Positions 53,874 to 61,688 of a stretch of DNA of 64,000 nt are shown piece by piece (position 1 is the first letter of the stretch; each line of letters opens with the position of its first letter). This stretch comes from Claveliimonas acetigenes (GTDB lineage Bacteria > Bacillota > Clostridia > Lachnospirales > Lachnospiraceae). Position numbers and translations under genes: made by a program. Below the pieces are notes generated by a model. That model did no database searches. It had not been told where the DNA came from and saw only the letters and a program-made list of their open reading frames with translations. The stretch covers positions 1 to 64,000 of the forward strand of contig NZ_JAOQJU010000017.1 in assembly GCF_025567385.1 (NCBI RefSeq), in the 5' to 3' direction.

Positions 53874-56348
53874 TTAAATTCTAAAATCTTCTTCTTTCAG
53901 AATAATACGGTCAGATTTATCTGTTCCCTTTCCAAACATACGTCTCGCCAGATGTTTGACATTTGCCTTCTGAGAATGTTCAATTGCTGCATCCATAATT
54001 TCTTTTACTTCTGCAACTGTTACATTGTGATCTTCTCTCTGCATCACATCAATACGGCTATATAATGCAAGAATTCCCATCTCATCCAGCTTATATCCAT
54101 TCTCTTTCGCATAGGTCTGTCCAAATGTTACCAGCTCATCATTTACAAATACCGGAAGTTCCAGTGTAGACGTGAATTTTCTCTTAAAAGCAGGATTTGC
54201 TGTAAACAATCTCTCCAATGGTTTTCTCTGATCTTCCAGAACAAACAATAACTCGCCTGTCTTTTTCTCCATCAGATAATTCAGTTCTTCCACTGTCTTA
54301 GTATTCATCTTTCCGGCTTTTTCAACGATAATCGCACCACCGCGCAATTTCTGAATAATGTCAGACAGATCTTTTTTATTCAAGGATTCTCCCGTAACAA
54401 TTGCTACTTTACCTTGTTTCAGATTTCTCTGTTTCTGAATCGCCTTCACAATGTCAACTGCAAGAACCGTCTTTCCCGAACCCTTCTGTCCGATTACCAG
54501 AATATTTCCTACTCTGGATGTTCCTTCCCGCTGCTCGCGCCGGTCATTATCAAGAACTTCTACAATCTGTTCACTCATTCCTCTTACCGGAACGAAATAA
54601 CTAAACAGCTTCTTCTGTTCTTCCGTAAGCCCTGCCTTCAAACCGATTTCACTGGTAGCGCTCAAATCGTAACGTCCTGTTACTACAAATCCTGTATCAA
54701 ACGGAACTCCTGTCTTTCCTTTTTTAATTCTCCGCTGAATCTCTTCTTCCGTGGGTTCTTCAATCTCAATATCAACTTCTTTGATCTTAGCCCTAAGTTC
54801 TTCTTCGTCAAGTTCTATTGACACGTCTTCTTCCTCCTCGAAATCTTCAAATTCATCTTCATCTTCAATATCTTCAAACTCGCCCGTATCAAAGACATCA
54901 AGATTCTCAAATTCCTCTTCTTCATCAGACTCCGGCTCATCATAATCTGTCTCTATATCATCGTCGTCATAATCATCAACATATTCCGGCTCATCGTACT
55001 GATTATTGCCAAAAATGCTTTCCTCTTCTTTTTCCTTCTTTTTCTCGGCATAATCAAATTCCTTGAGAACAGAACCTTCTTCATCCAAAGCCTCTGTGAC
55101 TTCTTCCTTCACTTCCTCCGCATCGGGTTCCGCTTTCTTCTGCGCCAGCTCTCCTTCTTCCAAATCCCGCATCAATTCCTGTAAATCCGGGGTCATCTCT
55201 TTCTCTGTCCTCTTCTCCACAAGCCTTCTTGCTTCCTGCTCTGCAAGCCGGTATGCTTCATCAGCGGCTTTCTGCTCCGCAATTTTCCGCGCTTCCTCCG
55301 CAGCCTTCTGTTCCTCCAGCCTGCGTGCTTCTTCTGCCGCTTTCTGCTCTGCGATTTTCCGCGCTTCTTCCGCAGCCCGCTGCTGTTCTTCCAATCGTCT
55401 TGCTTCTTCTTCTTTGCGCTTCTCCTCTGCCCTTCGCCTTTCCAGCAGAACTTCTTCATCCTTCTTCTTCTGATCTGCAATAGCCTCTGCATTCGCCTTC
55501 TGCTTCTCTTCCCATTCCTGAAGAATCTCTTCTATCTTCATCTGACCGGAGATACGTAGTGTCTCGTCTGTCTCAGCTCCGGTTTTATCACTCTGCTTCA
55601 CAGAAAATACTCTTGTTTTTCCCAAATCTTCCGGCTCTTCCTTTACTTCTTCTGCGCTTTCTTTTGCACTTTCCTCTGTATTTTCTTCCGTATCTTCCGG
55701 CGTCTCGTCTGTCACAGGCTCCGGTTCTTCTTCCTCTAATATACGGTTCTCATATTTTTCTTTTTGAAGCGGAGTAAGCGGTTTATACTTCATCTTAAGC
55801 TCCATTGCCTGATATACATATTTTCCCTCGCTAAACCAGAGAATCAGGTCATCGCATTCCTCCAGACACTCCGCCGACTTCCCGGCCTCGTCATAAAGCT
55901 TCGCCAGCTCATATGCCCATTTCTCTTCATATTCTTCCTTTTTAAAATCTTCAAGCGCCTTAATTTGCTCTTCCAACGGAGCATTGCGTGCCTTAAGTAT
56001 CTTGTATTTCAAAATGTATTGATTTGGATCCTTTGGCGCAAGTTTAACAAACTCCTCATAACATGAAGACGCTTCCTCTACATCCTGTATTTTAAGCGCC
56101 AGCGTTCCCAACCGAAATACAATCTTTCTGCTCGACGGTGACCTGTCAAAAGCAAGAAAAAGAATATCCCTGCTCTTCTTATTCTCCCCACAGGCTTCAT
56201 AAATCTCACTTACACTATTTAACATAGAAATACTCTTTACACGGCGCCAGTCAATTGTATCTGCGATCTCCATTGCTTTGCTGTATTGCTTTTTTTCCAT
56301 ATGCTCAAGCATCTGCTCAGTTTTTACCCGATATTCATACTTATCCAA
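53874..56348 (-). CDS. TPR / charged coiled-coil / AAA ATPase protein of unknown function
   Basis: About 824 residues. TTG 56348 is chosen because GAGGTGAG is 5 nt upstream; earlier in-frame codons at 56378 lack a site. Residues 1-200 are helical TPR-like repeats (VSEIYEACGENKKSRDILF and similar), then an E/A/R/K coiled coil with repeating EARRLEEQ / EARKIAEQ units (about 270-400), a very acidic D/E/Y linker (about 430-550), and an AAA-type ATPase (about 590-824) with Walker A GQKGSGKTVLA near 620 and a sensor-like LLFVLEDQRKPLERLF. No signal peptide. I do not recognise a named family; scaffold-like control of a process on the cell interior is possible. The gene stands alone, with a strong terminator. 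Confidence 0.85.
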   Translation of the reverse strand: MDKYEYRVKTEQMLEHMEKKQYSKAMEIADTIDWRRVKSISMLNSVSEIYEACGENKKSRDILFLAFDRSPSSRKIVFRLGTLALKIQDVEEASSCYEEFVKLAPKDPNQYILKYKILKARNAPLEEQIKALEDFKKEEYEEKWAYELAKLYDEAGKSAECLEECDDLILWFSEGKYVYQAMELKMKYKPLTPLQKEKYENRILEEEEPEPVTDETPEDTEENTEESAKESAEEVKEEPEDLGKTRVFSVKQSDKTGAETDETLRISGQMKIEEILQEWEEKQKANAEAIADQKKKDEEVLLERRRAEEKRKEEEARRLEEQQRAAEEARKIAEQKAAEEARRLEEQKAAEEARKIAEQKAADEAYRLAEQEARRLVEKRTEKEMTPDLQELMRDLEEGELAQKKAEPDAEEVKEEVTEALDEEGSVLKEFDYAEKKKEKEEESIFGNNQYDEPEYVDDYDDDDIETDYDEPESDEEEEFENLDVFDTGEFEDIEDEDEFEDFEEEEDVSIELDEEELRAKIKEVDIEIEEPTEEEIQRRIKKGKTGVPFDTGFVVTGRYDLSATSEIGLKAGLTEEQKKLFSYFVPVRGMSEQIVEVLDNDRREQREGTSRVGNILVIGQKGSGKTVLAVDIVKAIQKQRNLKQGKVAIVTGESLNKKDLSDIIQKLRGGAIIVEKAGKMNTKTVEELNYLMEKKTGELLFVLEDQRKPLERLFTANPAFKRKFTSTLELPVFVNDELVTFGQTYAKENGYKLDEMGILALYSRIDVMQREDHNVTVAEVKEIMDAAIEHSQKANVKHLARRMFGKGTDKSDRIILKEEDFRI

Positions 56349-56532
56349 TATTCTCACCTCGAATAACATATTTCGCAAAATTACTTTGTTCTAAACATAA
56401 TCCAGCTCTTATAAGTTTATCATATGGGCTAATCAATGTCAAAATATATGCGATAAAATATTAAATCTGTGTTACAAAGATTACAATTTTTATACATGCC
56501 AAAGGTCTTTTTCTTCTGTCATAATAACAAAA

Positions 56533-56567
56533 CAGCCATTATAATTATCCTTTAACTATAATGGCTG
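56533..56567. terminator. Hairpin terminator beside the decayed small gene
   Basis: CAGCCATTATA (56533-56543) / TATAATGGCTG (56557-56567), followed by CTTTTTATTT on the plus strand and by TTTTGTTATT on the minus strand. It most likely ended the minus-strand pseudogene at 56572-56865. Confidence 0.65.
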
Positions 56568-56571
56568 CTTT

Positions 56572-56865
56572 TTATTTAATTTTATCATCTTTATATTTAA
56601 TCTCGGAGGATATTTTTTGATTCTGTTCTATAGCCTTTCTAATGCTTCTTTACGCATCTTCTTATATATTTGAATAATTGTGGTATCTTTCTTTTCAATA
56701 TATTCTGCAGATGTGAATCTTCTTTATCCGGCTTCTCTGCTCCGAGTACGCTTTCATTATATTTTACCGGTTTTCTCTTTCTTCTTTATGATTAAGGCTT
56801 ATCCTGTGAGAACCTTCATCTGCCATACCACTCATATATTGATTTGTAAATTCTGTATTGTCCAA
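56572..56865 (-). pseudogene. Decayed small gene of unknown family
   Basis: On the minus strand a GGAAGGAGG site (about 56874-56882) precedes TTG 56865 and the peptide LDNTEFTNQYMSGMADEG, which stops after 32 codons. Protein-like stretches then continue in two other frames (YNESVLGAEKPDKEDS, then SAEYIEKKDTTIIQIYKK, then AIEQNQKISSEIKYKDDK) before a hairpin terminator. A good ribosome site, three successive frames and a terminator suggest a frameshifted gene of about 95 codons. I do not recognise the family. The rest of 56379-57222 shows only AT-rich sequence and the VanR-like promoter region. Confidence 0.45.
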
Positions 56866-57222
56866 CGGTGTAAGCCTCCTTCCTTTTTAATCTTTCCTCA
56901 TATAAAATCTTTTTTTCGAAATCCCTTTCTCGTCAGGATTTCTTTTGATTTTTTTCTTTCCTTTAGATTGATTATATATTAACACCTAAATCTGTATTTG
57001 TCAACACTATTTTTATATTTATTTTTAATTAATTTATAATTGTATTAATTGCATAAAATATTCTGTTTATTCAACCATCAGCACAGGGTCAGCGACAGCG
57101 CAGGCAGCTACGTTTAAGGGCTTAGGAAAATCTTAATAAAATCTAATGTAATTCATTGGGAAATTTAAAAAGAAAATTTGATATACTATAAAAAAGTTCA
57201 CAACAGAAGATGGAGGGATTAG

Positions 57223-57513
57223 ATGGCTGAAAAGGTTTTAGTCGTTGATGATGAACGCGACATAGCGGATTTGCTGGAGGTTTATCTGCAGAACGAAAAT
57301 TATACGGTTTATAAATTTTATTCCGCCAGAGAAGCATTAGATTGTATCGAAAACAAAGAAACAGACCTGGCTATTCTCGATATAATGCTGCCAGATATTA
57401 ATGGCTTTTCTCTTTGCCAGAAAATACGGGAAAAATACACCTATCCCATCATTATGCTGACGGCAAAAGACGAGGTCCGAAAATGCATACCGATATTATT
57501 TTTGACACGATAG
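57223..57513 (+). pseudogene. Truncated VanR-like response regulator (receiver domain only)
   Basis: 96 residues. The first 85 match a VanR/OmpR-family receiver: VLVVDDERDIADLLEVYL, phosphoacceptor Asp in LAILDIMLPD near 52, and YPIIMLTAKDE with the Thr and Lys switch residues. By eye it is very close to enterococcal VanR. After AKDE the frame runs into unrelated sequence (VRKCIPILFLTR) and stops, so part of the receiver and the whole DNA-binding domain are missing. ATG 57223 has TGGAGGG upstream and a TATACT -10-like box at 57182-57187. No vanS or ligase genes are present. Best read as a remnant left by a deletion or insertion. Confidence 0.8.
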
Positions 57514-57716
57514 CCAATCGCCAGTATCATTTGCAAATTATATATTTTTACCTCGCGTTGTACTTCTCTTTTTCCTTCTTTTTGAACTTGTAAGTAATTC
57601 TTACAAGTTGACTCCTCTTGCAATTCTCCGTCTTTATAAATATTTTTAATATGAAGTGTAATATTTTGTGATGAAGTCTGATATAGCTCCGCATTAACTA
57701 ATTTTGTAGAAACTTG
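57475..57716 (-). pseudogene. RhuM-family gene fragment
   Basis: Minus strand, from 57716 down to about 57475, an open stretch reads TKLVNAELYQTSSQNITLHI, then KNIYKDGELQEESTCKNYLQ, then VQREVKIYNLQMILAIGYRV and KNNIGMHFR. This matches the central part of RhuM-family (PF13310) proteins, including the YNLDMIISVGYRV-type core. The N-terminal part is missing beyond a TGA, and the C-terminal part stops at HFR exactly where the plus-strand VanR-like fragment loses homology. RhuM genes are common on genomic islands. The remaining bases to 57785 show nothing else. Confidence 0.7.
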
Positions 57717-57785
57717 TCAAGCCTACAGGCAAAGAAGGGCTTGCGAGTCCCTCCTTTTAAATTTTTGAAGCGTTATCCATTCAAA

Positions 57786-58526
57786 TTACATAATTTTAGG
57801 CTGATGAATAATAATATGTACATTCTTTTCCTTTATTTTTTCCTCATAACATTTCTTAAAAACCATAGGATTTTCTATAATCTTCTCTTTATCATATAAA
57901 AAGAAATAAATATTTTTAGCACTATAATGTATTATATCTGCTTCTATTTCTTCAGTCAGTTTCTTTAATTTCATATTTTCTCTGGTACACTTTATTTCTA
58001 TCACATGTTCAGCATCAAGAAAAATATCTGTCCTGACCGTACCATATCCAGTATCCTCACTAACCTCAGCTCTTGCCATAGGATACAGCAGCTTGATACA
58101 AGCATATAATAAATGCTGTACATCATATTCATTTTTTATTTTCAAAGTATCCAGTTGCTCCTGCTGAATTCCTCCACGCTTATGTGGCTTTCGTTCTATT
58201 AAATTTTCCAGAAACAGATAAAAATTGTTTAGAATCTCAAGAATCTGTCCGTCTTTTTCATTATCGCATAACATATCTTCAATGTACGAAATCACCCTAT
58301 GCTTTGCGGCTTCCATATTTTCTTTTGTCTCTCTATCAGAATATATATTTTGAGGATAATACGCGATTCTTTCCAGCGCAAGAATCTCCTGCGCCCCTAT
58401 TCCAATTCCTTTCATATATCCCCGCAAAGATGCTACCGCGCTTTGAAACTGCTGATAATCTTTGGCATTTTGAATATATTCTATAGCTTGCCCTATACTT
58501 CTTATACTATTAGTACTGTAAAACAT
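57786..58526 (-). CDS. PD-(D/E)XK nuclease-like protein paired with an ATPase
   Basis: 246 residues. The N-terminal half is helical (IGQAIEYIQNAKDYQQFQSAVASLRGYM in part). The C-terminal half shows a PD-(D/E)XK core: EYDVQHLLYACIKLLYP helix, then GTVRTDIFLDAEHVIEIKCTR, in which the Asp of RTDI and Glu-X-Lys of EIK are the expected catalytic residues, then a helix with LTEEIEADIIHY and strand IYFFLYD. Its start is 1 nt after the stop of the ATPase gene, so the two are coupled. The pair looks like a small defence module in which the ATPase senses and the nuclease cuts; that is inference. Confidence 0.75.
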   Translation of the reverse strand: MFYSTNSIRSIGQAIEYIQNAKDYQQFQSAVASLRGYMKGIGIGAQEILALERIAYYPQNIYSDRETKENMEAAKHRVISYIEDMLCDNEKDGQILEILNNFYLFLENLIERKPHKRGGIQQEQLDTLKIKNEYDVQHLLYACIKLLYPMARAEVSEDTGYGTVRTDIFLDAEHVIEIKCTRENMKLKKLTEEIEADIIHYSAKNIYFFLYDKEKIIENPMVFKKCYEEKIKEKNVHIIIHQPKIM

Positions 58527-58527
58527 A

Positions 58528-59712
58528 CTATTTACTACCGCCTCCCCACCGCAAATAGAATAAAAACAGCGGATCTAAAATATATAAAACGCCTTCCTTC
58601 CAGTCAAGTACCTTGAAAATATCTTCTCTTCCATGTAATAATTCCTGCAACTTAGCAAGACTTTCTTTAATCGCCTGTGGGGTTGGTTTTTTACAATCAT
58701 CTGAGATCATACCATATATTCGTTTTTTTACATCCTCAAACTCTAATTTCATTATCGGAGGATTTTCCGCAATTGATTTTACGATCAGTTCATAAAGATC
58801 ACAAGGATGTCCACCTTTTACCAGAAAAGTGTTCCTACTTTTCCCTCGTGTATTCGGACCTTTCTTCATCAATGATACAACGTCGCCATATTCAAAATTT
58901 GCCGTTGTATAACGATATGCTGTTTCTAAAATTTCCTGGCCGATCTGAGCATGCTGATTCCCCGACATTTCCAGTATTGTACAAATGTTAAGGCAAATAT
59001 ACTGCATTAACTGAGGAGAAGACAAACTTTCCACTGCAATCTGTTCTGCAATTTCATCTTCAATTTTTATCTCTAATCTGGAGAATCCCAGCATTGCAAT
59101 TTCCTTTAAATCTGCCACTTCCCATGGTTCCATGTTGATCAAACTTAACCTTCCGGATAAGTCTGCATTCTGCCGGATCGCTTCATCTGCCCGGTGCGGA
59201 AGCGATACAACAATCGCTTTAAAACCTCTACGTATTGCATCCTTTAACTGCTGCGCGATCTGCATCCGCTTTTCCTCCGGAGCATAGTGGAAATCGTCTA
59301 TTACCAGTACAAGATTTTCTTTTTTATAATACTCAATAATTTTATCCTTTGTCAAAGAAAACGTCTCTCTTTTCGTATATCTGTCACTGGTTTCCTCAAT
59401 TTTCTTTTCTGACGCAAACTGCCCCTCATAAGCAAGTCCGGCCTTAGCCGCAACCAGCTTCCAGAAGTCCGTATCTTCTCCAAAATCCGCTCCCGAAATT
59501 TCTACTATATTTTCAAAACCAATTACCTTCTCACAAAGGATTGTTTTCCCCATTTTAGAAGGTCCAACTAACGAAGTTAAAAAACCGGAAACTTTAATCG
59601 CCTGCGTCAAACGAAATTCATATGATAAATCAGAGACTGCTGATTTTCGCGATATATAAGTATATTCTGGAAATGCACCCGGGCGAAATACATCTTCTGC
59701 ACGCAGCTTCAT
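58528..59712 (-). CDS. AAA/STAND-type ATPase, partner of the nuclease
   Basis: 394 residues. Walker A GPSKMGKT near 50, Walker B LVLVIDDFHYA near 138, a sensor-like KAIVVSLPHRADE near 172, helical lid domain (about 200-290) with SPQLMQYICLNIC, then a winged-helix-like C-terminus ending ILDPLFLFYLRWG. The layout is that of AAA_16/Orc1-Cdc6-like or STAND NTPases. Start ATG 59712 has AGGAGG upstream. It is followed at once by the PD-(D/E)XK gene. No known named defence system is certain from sequence. It lies where spmB would be expected after spmA. Confidence 0.8.
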   Translation of the reverse strand: MKLRAEDVFRPGAFPEYTYISRKSAVSDLSYEFRLTQAIKVSGFLTSLVGPSKMGKTILCEKVIGFENIVEISGADFGEDTDFWKLVAAKAGLAYEGQFASEKKIEETSDRYTKRETFSLTKDKIIEYYKKENLVLVIDDFHYAPEEKRMQIAQQLKDAIRRGFKAIVVSLPHRADEAIRQNADLSGRLSLINMEPWEVADLKEIAMLGFSRLEIKIEDEIAEQIAVESLSSPQLMQYICLNICTILEMSGNQHAQIGQEILETAYRYTTANFEYGDVVSLMKKGPNTRGKSRNTFLVKGGHPCDLYELIVKSIAENPPIMKLEFEDVKKRIYGMISDDCKKPTPQAIKESLAKLQELLHGREDIFKVLDWKEGVLYILDPLFLFYLRWGGGSK

Positions 59713-59826
59713 ATATTTATCCTCCTTTTATCCTATTTTATTTATTATAACATTTTTTTAATAAATTTAAACCTTTTTTATTCATTTTAATCCATTTTAC
59801 TTGTTTTAATAATAAAAGCGAAGAGC

Positions 59827-60456
59827 CTACACCCTCCGCTTCTTACAATCCATCACCTTACAAAAAACAACCGCTACCCCCGTACTCACTGCCGTCGCCA
59901 ATATCCCCGGCCCGACAATCGCCGTAGGATTTACGCTCCCGTACTGGCTTCGGTAGGCAATCACATTCACCGGAATCAACTGTAATGACGAAATATTCAA
60001 TATCAAAAATGTACACATTTCATTACTGGCAGTTCCGCGCCGCCGCACCGGTCCGGGAAGTATCCCACGCCTTCTTTCTTCCTCCAGTTTCCCCAGTTCA
60101 TCCATTGCTTTCAGACCCGCAGGCGTCGCCGCCCACCCAAGCCCCAGCACATTAGCAATAATATTCGTTGTAATATGTTCTTCTGCCGGATGTCCCTTCG
60201 GCATATCCGGAAATAAAAAACGTATAAGGGGACGCATTTTCCAGGAAAGACTTTTGACAATTCCGGCTTTATCAGCTATTTCCATCAAGCCTACCCAAAA
60301 AGACATGACACCCATCATCGTAATACAGAGTGCAATCGCTTCTTTAGAAGAATCCAACGCCGCATTTGTAATATCTGGCATCCTTCCTGTAAAGGCAGCA
60401 TACACTACCCCAACAATAATCATTCCTGCCCAGAGATAATTCAGCATATTCTTCAT
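59827..60456 (-). CDS. spmA: Spore maturation protein A
   Basis: 209-residue membrane protein with the Gate/nucleoside-recognition fold. Landmarks: MMGVMSFWVGLMEIADKAGIV (in part) near 48, the P-D-x-P segment before HITTNIIANVLGLGWAATPAGLKAM (in part) near 95, and NEMCTFLILNISSLQLIP (in part). Together with SpmB it helps spore core dehydration in Bacillus. ATG 60456 follows AAGGG. spmB, usually the next gene, is not downstream here. Its presence supports a spore-forming organism. Confidence 0.93.
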   Translation of the reverse strand: MKNMLNYLWAGMIIVGVVYAAFTGRMPDITNAALDSSKEAIALCITMMGVMSFWVGLMEIADKAGIVKSLSWKMRPLIRFLFPDMPKGHPAEEHITTNIIANVLGLGWAATPAGLKAMDELGKLEEERRRGILPGPVRRRGTASNEMCTFLILNISSLQLIPVNVIAYRSQYGSVNPTAIVGPGILATAVSTGVAVVFCKVMDCKKRRV

Positions 60457-60524
60457 CCCTTAAATTCCCATCTCTTATATATATGACGGCATCCTTCTAT
60501 GGATTCCTGATTTTACTTTTTGAT

Positions 60525-61685
60525 TTACTTGATATCCTTCGGATTGATGTGCTGCTGTCTTAATTTAATATACACCACCTCACGGAACAAAGCATATAAG
60601 ACGGATACAAACGGTATAAAAACTAACATTCCCACGACACCCATCAATTTTCCGCCGATACTGACAGCCGCCAGAACCCAAATAGATGGAAGTCCCACAG
60701 AATTTCCGACCACATGTGGATAAATAAAATTTCCCTCTATTTGCTGCAATACTAAAAACAATATAACGAATATCATCGCCTTAAAAGGATCAACAATAAA
60801 AATCAAAAATGCTCCTATCACACAGCCGATAAATGCTCCGAAAACCGGAATCAGCGCTGTAAATGAAATTACAATTCCTATCAGAAGAGCATAAGGAATT
60901 CTCAGAATCGTCATAGTAACCACAAACATACTTCCCAGGATAATCGCTTCTACACACTGCCCGGTAAGGAAATTTGAAAATGTATTATAAGTAAGAGTAA
61001 GTACTTCAAGCGTTGCCTCCGCCTTTCCCTTAGGAACAAATGCAAACAATACTTTTTTTGCCTGAATATTCAATTTCTCTTTCTGCAATAAAATGTAACA
61101 GGAAAATGCAAGAGCGATGAAAAATGTGGCAATTCCGTTTACAATATTTTTTGCCATCACAAGAGTAGAGTCTAACATATTCCCGGCTCCTGTTTTAAAG
61201 AAATCCATTCCCACCTGCATTATCTTATTCCAATCAAACTCCAATCCGTCAATCCACGCCATCACATCCCTGTTATTATGGAAAATATCCTCTGCGAACA
61301 TCTTTACTTTTGGAATAAATTCTTGTATACTCGCCCCAAGATTTGCAAAAGTTTTGCCAAGCTGAGGCGCCAGAACAAATATTATAAGACTGATAATCCC
61401 AATCACAAAAAGGAAAACCAGAATCAGGCTGACAGGTCTTGCAATTTTTCTTATTATTTTGGATTTTTCTTTCTTTTTTTCCGGAAAAAGGTGCCGTTCA
61501 ATAAAATTCATCGGAACATTTAAAATAAATGCTATTGCACCACCCAGAATAAATGGAAAAAGAATTCCAAAAGCAAATTTCAATATTGCAAAAACAACGT
61601 CATATTTCCAAAAACATGCAATGACTATAGCAGTAAATACAATAATTCCTCTAATTTTTTTTAAATTACTTTTATTTAACTCCAT
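60525..61685 (-). CDS. AI-2E family transporter-like membrane protein
   Basis: 386 residues, PF01594 family (YdbI/TqsA/PerM type). Two N-terminal helices, a soluble segment rich in charged residues (about 85-170), then several helices including LTGQCVEAIILGSMFVVTMTILR (in part) and the family GIVISFTALIPVFGAFIG segment, then EGNFIYPHVVGNSVGLPSIWV (in part EGNFIYPHVVGNSVGL). The family includes AI-2 exporters and Na+/H+ antiporters, so substrate is open. Three bases separate it from the P-type ATPase gene upstream. Confidence 0.92.
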   Translation of the reverse strand: MELNKSNLKKIRGIIVFTAIVIACFWKYDVVFAILKFAFGILFPFILGGAIAFILNVPMNFIERHLFPEKKKEKSKIIRKIARPVSLILVFLFVIGIISLIIFVLAPQLGKTFANLGASIQEFIPKVKMFAEDIFHNNRDVMAWIDGLEFDWNKIMQVGMDFFKTGAGNMLDSTLVMAKNIVNGIATFFIALAFSCYILLQKEKLNIQAKKVLFAFVPKGKAEATLEVLTLTYNTFSNFLTGQCVEAIILGSMFVVTMTILRIPYALLIGIVISFTALIPVFGAFIGCVIGAFLIFIVDPFKAMIFVILFLVLQQIEGNFIYPHVVGNSVGLPSIWVLAAVSIGGKLMGVVGMLVFIPFVSVLYALFREVVYIKLRQQHINPKDIK

Positions 61686-61688
61686 CTA

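Noticed and set aside
55063..55473. Serine/alanine-rich plus-strand open frame
   Set aside because: It is the shadow of the E/A/R/K coiled coil of the minus-strand TPR/AAA gene.
56680..56982. 100-residue plus-strand hydrophobic open frame
   Set aside because: No ribosome site, composition typical of antisense to AT-rich code, and the minus strand shows a better, though broken, gene.
57441..57623. Independent 60-residue minus-strand gene
   Set aside because: It is the internal part of a RhuM-like fragment that extends upstream to 57716 and is cut at 57475, with no own start.
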